Below are positions 8,499-16,990 of a stretch of DNA of 64,000 bases, piece after piece. Both the position numbers and the translations under genes were made by a program. Each line of letters opens with the position of its first letter. The first letter of the stretch is position 1. The notes beneath the pieces were generated by a model, which did not search any database, was not told the DNA's origin, and was given only the letters and a program-made list of their open reading frames with translations. The DNA comes from Natronorubrum halalkaliphilum (lineage in GTDB: Archaea; Halobacteriota; Halobacteria; Halobacteriales; Natrialbaceae), in assembly GCF_009834785.1 (NCBI RefSeq), contig NZ_WUYX01000023.1, positions 47,900 to 111,899 on the forward strand. The letters run 5' to 3'.

Positions 8499-9758
8499 AT
8501 GAGCCAGGAGGGCGAGCAGGAGCAATCCGACCGGAAAAAGTACGAGTTCCGGAAGGTTATCGAGGATCTCAAGGACTTCGATGGCTCCGGAACGCAGCTC
8601 GTGACGATCTACGTCCCCGACGACAGACAGATCAGCGACGTTGTCCAACACGTGACCCAGGAGCACAGCGAAGCGGCTAACATCAAATCCAAGCAGACCC
8701 GAACGGCCGTTCAGGACGCGCTGACGAGCCTCAAAGACAGACTCCGGTACTACGACACTTTTCCACCGGACAACGGTCTCGTGCTGTTCTCCGGAGCCGT
8801 CGACTCCGGCGGCGGCCGGACCGACATGGTCACCAAAGTACTCGAGAGCCCGCCCCAGCCCGTCGAGTCCTTCCGCTATCACTGCGACTCGGACTTTCTC
8901 ACCGAGCCGTTAGAGGAGATGCTCGCGGACAAGGGTCTCTACGGCCTGATCGTCCTCGATCGGCGCGAAGCCAACGTCGGCTGGCTGAAAGGCAAGCGCA
9001 TCGAACCGGTCAAATCCGCCTCCTCGCTCGTTCCCGGCAAACAGCGTAAGGGTGGCCAGTCCGCACAGCGATTCGCCCGACTGCGCCTCGAGGCCATCGA
9101 CAACTTCTATCAGGAAGTCGCGGGCATGGCTAACGATCTGTTCGTCCCCAAGCGCCACGAGATCGACGGGATCCTCGTCGGCGGTCCCTCGCCGACCAAA
9201 GACGAGTTCCTCGACGGGGACTACCTCCATCACGAACTGCAAGACGAGGTTCTGGGCAAGTTCGACGTCGCCTACACCGACGAATCCGGCCTGAAGGATC
9301 TGGTCGACAACGCCGAAGACGCGCTGGCCGACGCCGAGGTGATGAAGGACAAAAAGCAGATGGAGGAGTTCTTCGAGGAACTCAACGCGGGCGACCTCGC
9401 GACCTACGGGTTCGACCAGACCCGCAGGAACCTCGTGATGGGCGCGGTCGACCGACTCCTGATCAGCGAGGATCTGCGGAAGGACGTCATTACCTACGAC
9501 TGCGGCGAGTGTGGCAACACCGACCGCGAGGTCGTAGACCGACGCAAGTCCACCTCGGCACACACCTGTACGGACTGCGGAAGCGACGTCGAAGCGAGCG
9601 ACGAGGACCGCGAGGACGCGATCGACCACCTCATCGACATCGCCGAACAGCGCGGAACTGAGACCAAGTTCATCTCGACCGACTTCGAGAAGGGCGAACA
9701 GCTTCTCAACGCCTTCGGCGGGTTCGCGGGCGTGTTGCGGTACTCGACGGGCGTCTAA
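8499..9758 (+). CDS. prf1: Archaeal peptide chain release factor aRF1
   Basis: A 419-aa class 1 release factor that recognises all three stop codons and triggers peptidyl-tRNA hydrolysis. The stop-codon recognition NIKS motif is at residues 61-64 (AANIKSKQTR), and the catalytic GGQ is at about 185-187 (GKQRKGGQSAQRFARLR). The C-terminal domain contains a zinc-finger-like pair, CGECGN and CTDCGS (about 334-365), common in archaeal aRF1. The frame is open upstream to 8361, but MSQEGEQEQSDRKKYEF at 8499 is the family-typical start. Confidence 0.95.
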   Translation: MSQEGEQEQSDRKKYEFRKVIEDLKDFDGSGTQLVTIYVPDDRQISDVVQHVTQEHSEAANIKSKQTRTAVQDALTSLKDRLRYYDTFPPDNGLVLFSGAVDSGGGRTDMVTKVLESPPQPVESFRYHCDSDFLTEPLEEMLADKGLYGLIVLDRREANVGWLKGKRIEPVKSASSLVPGKQRKGGQSAQRFARLRLEAIDNFYQEVAGMANDLFVPKRHEIDGILVGGPSPTKDEFLDGDYLHHELQDEVLGKFDVAYTDESGLKDLVDNAEDALADAEVMKDKKQMEEFFEELNAGDLATYGFDQTRRNLVMGAVDRLLISEDLRKDVITYDCGECGNTDREVVDRRKSTSAHTCTDCGSDVEASDEDREDAIDHLIDIAEQRGTETKFISTDFEKGEQLLNAFGGFAGVLRYSTGV

Positions 9759-9779
9759 GGTGTTCCTGTCGCTCTCCTG

Positions 9780-9811
9780 TCTCTCCTCTTTCACGGTCTT
9801 TTTCGCTCTCC
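9780..9811 (+). terminator. Pyrimidine-rich terminator after aRF1
   Basis: About 20 nt after the aRF1 stop there is a C/T-only stretch containing runs of T (CTCTTTCACGG then TCTTTTTCGC). Archaeal termination typically occurs at T-rich tracts, so this is a plausible terminator. No strong hairpin was seen. Confidence 0.35.
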
Positions 9812-10049
9812 CCTACTCTCACCCCTTCGCGCCGTCCCCACTGCTTCCCGCGCTGCGCTCCGCTAACTGTCGATCCTGGGGATCGATCACTTCGAGAAGG
9901 TTGCTTTCCTCGAGTGACGGTCAGCCGGGTCGAATCGGTCTTACCAGCGCGCGGTAATCCGTCCGGCCGCGGGAGAACGAGTGAATTATCGGTTATTTCC
10001 CGTAACGGTGTGGTCCTTTTTCGAATACTCGATCGGGATTTCCCGCAGT

Positions 10050-12263
10050 ATGTGGCCGAACGGACCGACGCGTAGAGGTATTCTCAAGGGTGTCGCCGGT
10101 GGGAGTATCGTTCCGATTGCGATGCGGCCCGAGACCGTTGCGACGACCGCCGCGTTCCAGGAGACGCCGATCGCCGTAACAATTCTCGAGACGAATACAC
10201 CCGTCGAGACCGGGGCCGTCCTCGAGGTGACGGCCGAGGTCGAAAACGGCGGAACCGACCCCATCGACACGGCTGCTACGCTCGTCGTCGGAGACGACCC
10301 GACCGTGGTCGACAACCAGTCCGTCGAAATCGAGCCCGGAGCGACGGCGACGGTCGACCTCTCGTTCGAGACGGCGACCGTCGCTAACGATCAGGAGTTT
10401 CCGGTCTGGGTCGTCGTCGACGACGCCGTCGATCGGACGAGCGCGTTCGTCTACGTCGATGAACCGCCGGTCGACGTGACCGTCCTCGAGACGAACGACC
10501 CCGTCGTATCGGGCGAGTTCCTCGAAGTCACCGCGCGGATCGAAAACGAGAGCGGGAGCGAAACGACGCGGGACGTGTCGCTCGTCGTCGGGCACGATCC
10601 ACAGGAGGTCGATTCGGAGGCAGTGACGGTCGGCGCCGACGAGGCAACGACGGTTACACTGGGGTTCCAGACGGCGGCGATCGACACTGACCAGGAGTTT
10701 CCCGTCCGGGTCGAGACGGGGACCGAGACGGCGGAACAGAGCGTCCTCGTTTACGCGGACGAACCCACGGTGCCGGTCGATATTCTCCGAACCAACGACC
10801 CCGTTGCGGCTGGCGAATTCCTCGAGGTAACGGTACAGCTCGAAAACACCGCTGAGAGCGCAGTGACCGAGGAAATCGCGCTGATCGTCGGCCACGATCC
10901 GCAGCAAGTGGATTCCGAACTCGTCACGCTGGACCCCGGACTGAGGCGATCGGTTTCACTGGGTTTCGAGACGGCCGTCGTCGAGAGCACACAGGAGTTC
11001 CCGATCCGGGTCGAAAGCGACGACGCTGCCGCCGAACGGACCGTGCAGGTTCTCGGCACCGACGACGATCCCGTCGAAACGGACGTGACGTTTCCCTCTT
11101 GTACGCGAGCCGAAGTCTCCGGCACGTTCGGGGCGGGCGATAACGTGGCGGCGAGTACGGGATTCTACGACGAGACGGGTGGTGAGCCCCTCTACGGCAA
11201 CACGCGCATGGAGGACTGGATCGAGATCGGCACCCACGTCGATCCACCGTTTTCGGGAACGATCGTCTTCGAAATCGGCGAGGAACGCAGCGTCTCCGAA
11301 ACGGACGGCGGGATACGGGTCGAAGTTCCGGCGTACGGCGATCTGGGGACCGTCCTGTCGGGTATCACGTTACCCGAGGATTACGCGACGGCGACGATCA
11401 CCCACGGCAATCCACAGGCCGGGTCGTGTCTCGACGAGATTGCCGACGACGGCGAGGACGAAGACGAGACGGACGACGATGAGACGGATGATGACGACGA
11501 ATCCGAGGAGGCGGCGCTCGACGTTTCGATCACCGGAACGAACGCACCCGTTCAGGCGGGCGAGTTCCTCGAGGTAACGGCCCAACTCACGACCACCGGT
11601 GGCGAAACGGTGACCCAGACCGTCTCACTCGTCGTCGGACACGACCCGCAGACAGTCGATTCGTCGTCGGTGACGCTCGAGCCGGGTACAAGCCAAACGG
11701 TGACGCTCGGTTACGAAACGTATGGGACCGAACGGACCACCGAGTTTCCGGCTCGAGTCGAGAGCGAGGACGATTCCGATGTTCGATCTGTCGAGGTAGT
11801 TGGGACCGGAGAAGAGCCGAACGAGGAAGTCGATGACGGCCCCGAAGCGGAGACAGACGAGGAGCCGGAAGAAGAGTCGGACGACGACTCGGATGGGGAG
11901 CCCACCGAAGAACCGGACACAGAGACGGATGACGAACCTGCCGAGGAACCACGTGAAGAGCCGGACGACGGGCCGGACACAGAACCGGACGATGGACCTA
12001 CTGAGGAACCACCTGAAGAGCCGGACGACGGGCCAGATGAGGAATCGACCGAAGAACCGGACACAGAACCGGATGACGAACCTGCCGAGGAACCACCTGA
12101 AGAACCGGATGACCCCGAAACGAACGACGAGGCAACTCCCGACGCCGACGGCGGGTCGGCCGACGAGGGTGCGACAAACGACGATGCCGAAACCGGTGCT
12201 GACCCCGACGACGCCGCCGAAACGGAAGCTGAGGACGCGAACACACGTCTCGAGTTCCGGTAA
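10050..12263 (+). CDS. Secreted protein with CARDB-like repeats and D/E/P/T tail
   Basis: A 737-aa protein. The N-terminus (TRRGILKGVAGGSIVPIA) has a twin-Arg leader, so Tat export is likely. Four Ig-like repeats of about 95 residues resemble CARDB adhesion domains; each contains ETNDPV...GEFLEVTA, VVGHDPQxVDS and QEFPVRVE. Three are consecutive (about residues 45-340). The fourth (about 490-585) is separated from them by a unique domain of about 130 residues containing two Cys, and by an acidic linker. The last 150 residues are a low-complexity tail of EEPDD and EEPPEEPDDGPD units. No PGF-CTERM or C-terminal TM anchor was seen, so anchoring is unclear. The frame opens at 9981; the ATG at 10050 was chosen because it precedes the Tat motif directly. 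Confidence 0.8.
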   Translation: MWPNGPTRRGILKGVAGGSIVPIAMRPETVATTAAFQETPIAVTILETNTPVETGAVLEVTAEVENGGTDPIDTAATLVVGDDPTVVDNQSVEIEPGATATVDLSFETATVANDQEFPVWVVVDDAVDRTSAFVYVDEPPVDVTVLETNDPVVSGEFLEVTARIENESGSETTRDVSLVVGHDPQEVDSEAVTVGADEATTVTLGFQTAAIDTDQEFPVRVETGTETAEQSVLVYADEPTVPVDILRTNDPVAAGEFLEVTVQLENTAESAVTEEIALIVGHDPQQVDSELVTLDPGLRRSVSLGFETAVVESTQEFPIRVESDDAAAERTVQVLGTDDDPVETDVTFPSCTRAEVSGTFGAGDNVAASTGFYDETGGEPLYGNTRMEDWIEIGTHVDPPFSGTIVFEIGEERSVSETDGGIRVEVPAYGDLGTVLSGITLPEDYATATITHGNPQAGSCLDEIADDGEDEDETDDDETDDDDESEEAALDVSITGTNAPVQAGEFLEVTAQLTTTGGETVTQTVSLVVGHDPQTVDSSSVTLEPGTSQTVTLGYETYGTERTTEFPARVESEDDSDVRSVEVVGTGEEPNEEVDDGPEAETDEEPEEESDDDSDGEPTEEPDTETDDEPAEEPREEPDDGPDTEPDDGPTEEPPEEPDDGPDEESTEEPDTEPDDEPAEEPPEEPDDPETNDEATPDADGGSADEGATNDDAETGADPDDAAETEAEDANTRLEFR
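11900..12115 (+). repeat. Degenerate tandem repeats encoding the EEPDD tail
   Basis: Imperfect repeats of units such as GACGAACCTGCCGAGGAACC and GAAGAGCCGGACGACGGGCC recur several times within the coding sequence. The protein units are TEEPD, DEPAEEP and EEPDDGPD. Such tracts change length readily by recombination, so tail length probably varies between strains. Confidence 0.7.
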
Positions 12264-12297
12264 AAACGACACTCTCAGACTACCGGTTCACCTGTCC

Positions 12298-12383
12298 TGA
12301 TACGGATTGCTGTAACTATGTACCGGCGATCACCAGAGACGGGGTCGGTGATCGGCGGTAATTGACTACAGTAAACCGTATGA
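12298..12383. repeat. Family A palindromic element, copy A2
   Basis: An 86-bp inverted repeat starting TGATACGGATTGCTGTAACT and ending CAGTAAACCGTATGA. The inner arms GGCGATCACC and GGTGATCGGC pair around a 12-nt loop. It is nearly identical along its whole length to copy A6 at 62.7 kb and lies in the same orientation. It sits downstream of the surface-protein gene and upstream of the HTH regulator. Confidence 0.85.
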
Positions 12384-12455
12384 GACCTCCGACCGCGCGC
12401 CGCGACGATCGGCGCTGTTTTACCCGACGAAACCGTACCACCTCGAGAACTTTCG

Positions 12456-13256
12456 ATGCCCTCGCCGCACTCGGACCGCGATGTCCTTCGAACCGTCGCC
12501 CAGCGACGCGCCCTTCTCGAGGCGCTCGCCGACGGTCCACGCCAGAAACGGGATCTCGTGGAGAGGCTCGACTGCTCACGATCGACGGTCGATCGGGGAG
12601 TTCGCGAGCTCGAGCAGGTGGAGTTCGTTCGACGCGAGGAGGGAGCGAGCGGCGGCTATCGGTTGACCGCCGCCGGACGCCTCGCCCTCGAGGCGTACCG
12701 TCGGAGCGTCGAAACATTTGAGGCGATCGGCGAGGCGACCGAAGTGCTCGGCTACGTCCCGCGGGATGCGCCGATGTCTTCCGCGTTACTCGAAGGAGCC
12801 CGCGTAACGGAACCGCCGTCACACGCACCGTACGAACCGCTCGAACGGCTGGTCGACGAAATCTCCGTCGCCAATCGAATTCGGGGTGTGATCGCCGCCG
12901 AACGGACGCCGAAGACCCGGACGCAACTCTACGATCGAACCGTCGAGGGGGATCTCGACGTCGAAGCCGTTCTTGCCGAAGACCTCGCGTCGTTTCTGAT
13001 CGAACAGCACCCGGAGCAGGTCCGCGACGTCATTCTCGAGGGTGCGTTCGACATGTACGCCGTCGAGTCGGTCCCTTACGAGTTTACGATCATCGAGACG
13101 CCGACCGAATCGAAGGTGTTCGTCTTTATCCTGAACGAGACGGCGGAGATCCGCGGCGTCATCACGAACGAGACGGACGCAGCCCTCGAGTGGGCGAGCG
13201 ACGTCTACGCGCAGATTCGGGCGACCGCACGCCCGCTGTCTCCGCCGTCGGACTGA
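12456..13256 (+). CDS. Winged-helix transcriptional regulator (FilR1-like)
   Basis: A 266-aa regulator. Residues about 10-80 form a winged HTH (RQKRDLVERLDCSRSTVDRGVRELE, then RREEGASGGYRLTAAGRLAL). The C-terminal part (about 125-260) resembles the DUF1724/FilR1 middle domain found in many haloarchaeal ArsR-like regulators, with EHPEQVRDVILEGAFDMYAV and IVET-type beta segments. It should act as a DNA-binding homodimer; no ligand or target is known. It is monocistronic, with element A2 just upstream. Confidence 0.85.
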   Translation: MPSPHSDRDVLRTVAQRRALLEALADGPRQKRDLVERLDCSRSTVDRGVRELEQVEFVRREEGASGGYRLTAAGRLALEAYRRSVETFEAIGEATEVLGYVPRDAPMSSALLEGARVTEPPSHAPYEPLERLVDEISVANRIRGVIAAERTPKTRTQLYDRTVEGDLDVEAVLAEDLASFLIEQHPEQVRDVILEGAFDMYAVESVPYEFTIIETPTESKVFVFILNETAEIRGVITNETDAALEWASDVYAQIRATARPLSPPSD

Positions 13257-13540
13257 CTCTCGAGCACGAATCGTTGCTCCCGACCGGCCACAACCCTCAA
13301 GAAGTGACCTGGCGAACGTCACCAACGGCGACGACGGCCACAACGGTCGGGGTGGATGGCTGGGTGAAGGATGGCGTAAGGGGGCGAAGCCCCGTGAGTC
13401 GAGCCGGCGAGGGCACCGCGGACTCGATCTCACGGTCTTATCGCCGGACGGTGTTTCGTACCGCATCCCGTTTGAATCGGGAAATCACCGGTAGTTGACG
13501 CCGAGACAGTGGTGCTCTTCTACGCTTTGGCCGACCCACC

Positions 13541-13786
13541 TCAAAGCGTACCGCGGAGATGGACCGCATCGTCTGTGATTTTCTTGATACTGCCCTCGTC
13601 GAGCGGGTGAGACTCGTCGCTTCTCGAGGCCCAGCCGAGTTTGGCTTTTATGGTGTCTGTAATGCTCGGATCGGGTTCGACGTAGCCGTGACCGTCACGG
13701 ACTTCGACGATCCGACCGATCTCGGTTCCGTCGGTGTTCAACACCCGTTTGCCTTCGTCGTCTTTCGTGATCGTGTCCTCAGTCAT
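13541..13786 (-). CDS. PRC-barrel domain protein
   Basis: An 81-aa protein, MTEDTITKDDEGKRVLNTDG..., with the beta-barrel pattern VLNTDGTEIGRIVEVRDGHGYVEPDP and a final IKKITDDAVHLRG. This matches haloarchaeal PRC-barrel proteins, whose fold also occurs in RimM and photosynthetic reaction-centre subunit H. They are thought to mediate protein or RNA contacts. The frame is open upstream to 13882, but that extension overlaps repeat A3, so the ATG at 13786 is preferred. Confidence 0.75.
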   Translation of the reverse strand: MTEDTITKDDEGKRVLNTDGTEIGRIVEVRDGHGYVEPDPSITDTIKAKLGWASRSDESHPLDEGSIKKITDDAVHLRGTL

Positions 13787-13844
13787 TGGTTGGCCATCGA
13801 CCCGTTGATCATCCGGTGGGGTTCCGACAGTGCCGCTGAAAGCC

Positions 13845-13929
13845 TGATACGGACTGTTGTACCGAGGTCCCGGCGTACCCACGGCGGCTGTGGGTGTGCC
13901 GGTACTGCTCTCCGGTAGACCGTATGATA
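13845..13929. repeat. Family A palindromic element, copy A3 (divergent)
   Basis: An inverted repeat starting TGATACGGACTGTTGTACCG and ending CGGTAGACCGTATGA. Inner arms around GTACCCACGG...TGTGGGTGTGCC form a hairpin. It is more diverged than A2 and A6. It lies just upstream of the PRC-barrel gene, in that gene's promoter region. Confidence 0.6.
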
Positions 13930-14138
13930 CGTTGGCGGACGGGTCGGATATCGGGTCAAAGAATGCGCGACCAATAAAGCGGTAAAACCGTTTCCGTCAC
14001 TCACGGATTAGTTACGAACCGATACGCCGACGGTGATCGATTAGTCAGTCACTACTGGCCGCCAGCCTGGTGTTGGCCGCCACCGCTCCCGATACAACAG
14101 AAGGGTTATGCCGGTAGTCACGTATTACCACTCGATCA

Positions 14139-14888
14139 ATGGACGAATCCCCTCCCTTCGCCGCGTCGTTCGACGACCCTCGCATCACCACCCAGTTCTG
14201 TCGGCGGGTGGCCGGGTCGGACGGCGATTGTTTCCTTCTCGGCGTCGTCCACGACCACCCTGCAAGCATCGCACGCGTCGAAACCGTCCTCGAGGCGGTC
14301 GAGCCTGACACCCTCGCACTCGAACTTCCGACGGCGGCTCTCCCGCTGTATCGCGCCTACGCTCGCGACGGCACGGACGACTCTCCGCCTCGGTTCGGCG
14401 GCGAAATGAGCGCAGCGATTGACGCTGCTACCGCCGCTGACGTCGTTGGTATCGACGCCCCGAACTGGTCGTTCTTACGCCGACTCGTGACGCGACTGAT
14501 CGCCGACCGCGTCTCGACGGCGACGGCCCGCCGCGTCATCTCGGGTCTCGGCGGGGCGACGCGGGAGGCCCTGACCTGTCGCGTCGCTGCGACGCTGACT
14601 CACGCGACGTCGATGACGATCGCCTGTGACGACCCGATCGAGTACGAGTGCGATCACGACGACTCGCCGGAGCGCCAGGCCGCCCACGAACGCTCGCACG
14701 TTGCCGGTGTACAGGCGTTGCTCGGGAGCGTCCAGACGGACGACAGCGCGCTCACCTACCGTGACGAAACGCGCGAACGGTGTATGATCGATCGCCTCGA
14801 GGAGCTTCGTGAGACTACCGACGGTGACGTCGTCGCCGTCGTCGGCGTCGATCACCTCGAGACGCTCGCGGATTCGCTGGCGGCGTAG
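14139..14888 (+). CDS. TraB/PrgY-like protein
   Basis: A 249-aa protein. The N-terminal segment LLGVVHDHPASIARVETVLE (about residues 29-48) followed by DTLALELP (about 54-61) matches the GxxH and ExP signature of the TraB/PrgY/GumN family. A later conserved-looking segment is VVAVVGVDHLETLADSL near the C-terminus. Canonical archaeal TraB proteins have extra C-terminal membrane segments, which are absent here. TraB-family members are metalloprotease-like, but activity is unproven in archaea. It appears monocistronic. Confidence 0.7.
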   Translation: MDESPPFAASFDDPRITTQFCRRVAGSDGDCFLLGVVHDHPASIARVETVLEAVEPDTLALELPTAALPLYRAYARDGTDDSPPRFGGEMSAAIDAATAADVVGIDAPNWSFLRRLVTRLIADRVSTATARRVISGLGGATREALTCRVAATLTHATSMTIACDDPIEYECDHDDSPERQAAHERSHVAGVQALLGSVQTDDSALTYRDETRERCMIDRLEELRETTDGDVVAVVGVDHLETLADSLAA

Positions 14889-14957
14889 CCACTCGACTTC
14901 TCGCGGCTGTCTCGACTGCACGATAGCTGTGGTCCGATAAAGGACGACACCGCCGCA

Positions 14958-15278
14958 TTACCGCTGTACGGGCGGTTCGATCAAAATTTCGCCGTCGCTT
15001 TTGACCGTTACGTAGTGTTCGTGGATGGCAAACGAAAGCGAGCCACCGCTTCGTGGTCGGCCGTCGTGGCGCGGTCGAAAGAGTTGATCGAGCGCATCGG
15101 GATCGACGGCGTCGTACAGCGAGATGCGGCTGTCGGTAACATCGGTCCCCAGACAGTCGGCCAGCGCGTGGGCCACGGTCGTACTGAGCGTCGCCGGGCC
15201 GTCGGGATCGTGCGTAACGCGATACACCGATGGAGAGCGAGACTGGGGGGCGGGGGAACGGGGGGTCTGTCCGTACAT
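14958..15278 (-). CDS. HalOD1 output domain protein
   Basis: A 106-aa protein consisting essentially of one HalOD1 domain. The pattern YRVTHDPDGPATLSTTVAHALADCLG is followed by LYDAVDPDALDQLF and ends in FAIHEHYVTVKSDGEILI. HalOD1 is a haloarchaeal output domain found alone or attached to response regulators. A signalling role is inferred from the domain context in other genomes; no partner is adjacent. It is convergent with the TraB-like gene. Confidence 0.85.
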   Translation of the reverse strand: MYGQTPRSPAPQSRSPSVYRVTHDPDGPATLSTTVAHALADCLGTDVTDSRISLYDAVDPDALDQLFRPRHDGRPRSGGSLSFAIHEHYVTVKSDGEILIEPPVQR

Positions 15279-15469
15279 GACTATTCGACTTCTCTCTGCT
15301 ATCTTTGCTTGAAGGATAAAAGCGTAATCGTTTATTACTCCATCGAGTGGGCGTCTCGCCTGCGGTTTTCTATAATATTTTAAGATAGTATCGAATTAGT
15401 GAACGACCGACTATCGACCCGGTCGCCTCAGCGGGCATTCGAAAGCGACTCGAGCGCCAGCCCCGACTC

Positions 15470-15799
15470 CTACTGTCGCAGCGACGAGATGCAGTTCCAG
15501 CAGTACGTAAACGTCTGATCGGCGTCGTTTCGAACGCCGCAGTGCGGACAGCGAATCGTCTCGCCGTCGAACTCGAGTTCGTGGTCGTCCTCGAGTTCCT
15601 CGGGGTCGTCGATGTCGTCGGGTGCGCGAGGGTAATGGTCGGATCCAGGCGTCGTCCGAGGGCTCGCCCGATTGGGGTCGGCAAACGATGGCGAGCCCGC
15701 GTTTTCACCGTCATCGCCGCGGACGTAAACGTAGTACAGTATCAGGTGGAGAAGGGCGAATAACACCACGTATCCGATGAGCCAGCCCCAGAGCTCCAT
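15470..15799 (-). CDS. Membrane-anchored zinc-ribbon protein
   Basis: A 109-aa protein with one N-terminal TM segment (MELWGWLIGYVVLFALLHL, continuing to about residue 24), an acidic Pro/Asp linker, and a C-terminal zinc ribbon (IRCPHCGVRNDADQTFTYCW, then NC). The frame starts at 15820, but the ATG at 15799 leads straight into the TM segment. Small haloarchaeal proteins of this layout are common and uncharacterised. Confidence 0.7.
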   Translation of the reverse strand: MELWGWLIGYVVLFALLHLILYYVYVRGDDGENAGSPSFADPNRASPRTTPGSDHYPRAPDDIDDPEELEDDHELEFDGETIRCPHCGVRNDADQTFTYCWNCISSLRQ

Positions 15800-15934
15800 C
15801 GGTATGATATTCGTTCTCAAGGCACTTGGATATTCCCCGTATTGCGAAGGGCAAAGCGTAACGAAACGAAGACTGAACGGGGAGCTTATAGGATGAACGG
15901 GCGCAAAACCTCGCGCTTCAGTGCGGGGAGGATG

Positions 15935-16822
15935 TCAAAGGTCGCGGCCGAACTCGTCGAAGACCTCGAGATCGTCGGGGAGGTCGTACTCGATCCGTCG
16001 TTGCTCTTGTCGGTTGACGCCAGCCTCCTCGAGAGGGGTTGCGACGTCTTCCCAGCCGGGTTTGATCTTGACGCTCTTCGCCGGCATCCCGATGGCGATG
16101 TGGTGGGCGGGAATGTCGTGTTGGACGATCGCACGTGCGCCGACAATGGCGTTCTCGCCGACCTTGCAGCCGGCACGGACCATAGCGTCGTAGGTCAGCC
16201 GCACGTCGTCTTCGACGACGGTGTGATAGTTTCGGACTTCGGTCTGGTCGACGACGTCATGATCGTGGCTGTAGACGTGTACGCCGTCGGAGACCGAAAC
16301 GCGATCGCCGATGGTGAGCTTCCCGCGATCGTCGAGGTGGACGTCGTCGTGGACGACCGTGTTGTCGCCGATCGTGATGTTGTGGCCGTAGGTAAACGAG
16401 ATCCCTTTGAAGAACCGACAATTCTCGCCACACGATTCGAAGAGGTGGTCGGCCAGCATCCGGCGAAATCGCAGGGCGAATTCGACGTTATCCGCGATCG
16501 GTAGACTGTCGAACTGCCGCCAGAGCCACTGGAGGTGTTTCGACCGGCGGAACTGGTCCTCGTCCTTTTCGGCGTAGTACTCGCTCTCGAGGGTCGTATT
16601 ACAGGGATCGTAGCTCTGCAGACGTACCTGTTCGGCCGGCGAGACCGATTCGCCGTTCTGCCAGCGATCGTAGGCCTCGCGGTCGCCCGAGAGATCGATC
16701 AGCACGTCCTCGACGACGGAACACGTATCTTCGTCGCTCGATAGCCGTCTGTCGACCTCGTCGATGAACTCGCGCATCCCCGCCTCCGCCTCGTCGGGAA
16801 GCGAGACGTACCGCTTTGTCAT
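15935..16822 (-). CDS. Hexapeptide-repeat acyltransferase
   Basis: A 295-aa protein. The C-terminal two thirds form a left-handed beta-helix of the LbetaH acyltransferase type. Hexapeptide turns run through ISFTYGHNITIGDNTVVHDD, LTIGDRVSVSDGVHVYSHDH and VGENAIVGARAIVQHDIPAH (about residues 145-255), ending with IAIGMPAKSVK, as in maltose/galactoside O-acetyltransferases. Catalytic His is probably in YSHDHD. The N-terminal 110 residues are an acidic helical extension not present in the short bacterial enzymes. It should transfer an acetyl or other acyl group from CoA to a sugar or sugar nucleotide. It is divergent from the GH15-like gene, which may be functionally linked. Confidence 0.85.
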   Translation of the reverse strand: MTKRYVSLPDEAEAGMREFIDEVDRRLSSDEDTCSVVEDVLIDLSGDREAYDRWQNGESVSPAEQVRLQSYDPCNTTLESEYYAEKDEDQFRRSKHLQWLWRQFDSLPIADNVEFALRFRRMLADHLFESCGENCRFFKGISFTYGHNITIGDNTVVHDDVHLDDRGKLTIGDRVSVSDGVHVYSHDHDVVDQTEVRNYHTVVEDDVRLTYDAMVRAGCKVGENAIVGARAIVQHDIPAHHIAIGMPAKSVKIKPGWEDVATPLEEAGVNRQEQRRIEYDLPDDLEVFDEFGRDL

Positions 16823-16990
16823 ACCTCGAGGTATCGCCCGCGGCGTTCATAGGGGTTCGGTTGTGCGGTCGATTTGCCGGGGCACGCGCGCCGTCGGATC
16901 AACCCGACGACCGATCTCGCCCCGACCCGACGACCGATCCCGTCCTGTGCAATCAAGCGGTACTTCCGGATACGCCCCCTCGAGACCGGT

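Noticed and set aside
11625..12272. 215-aa and 177-aa minus-strand frames opposite the surface-protein tail
   Set aside because: Low-complexity shadows of the EEPDD repeats, with no start context or gene-like composition.
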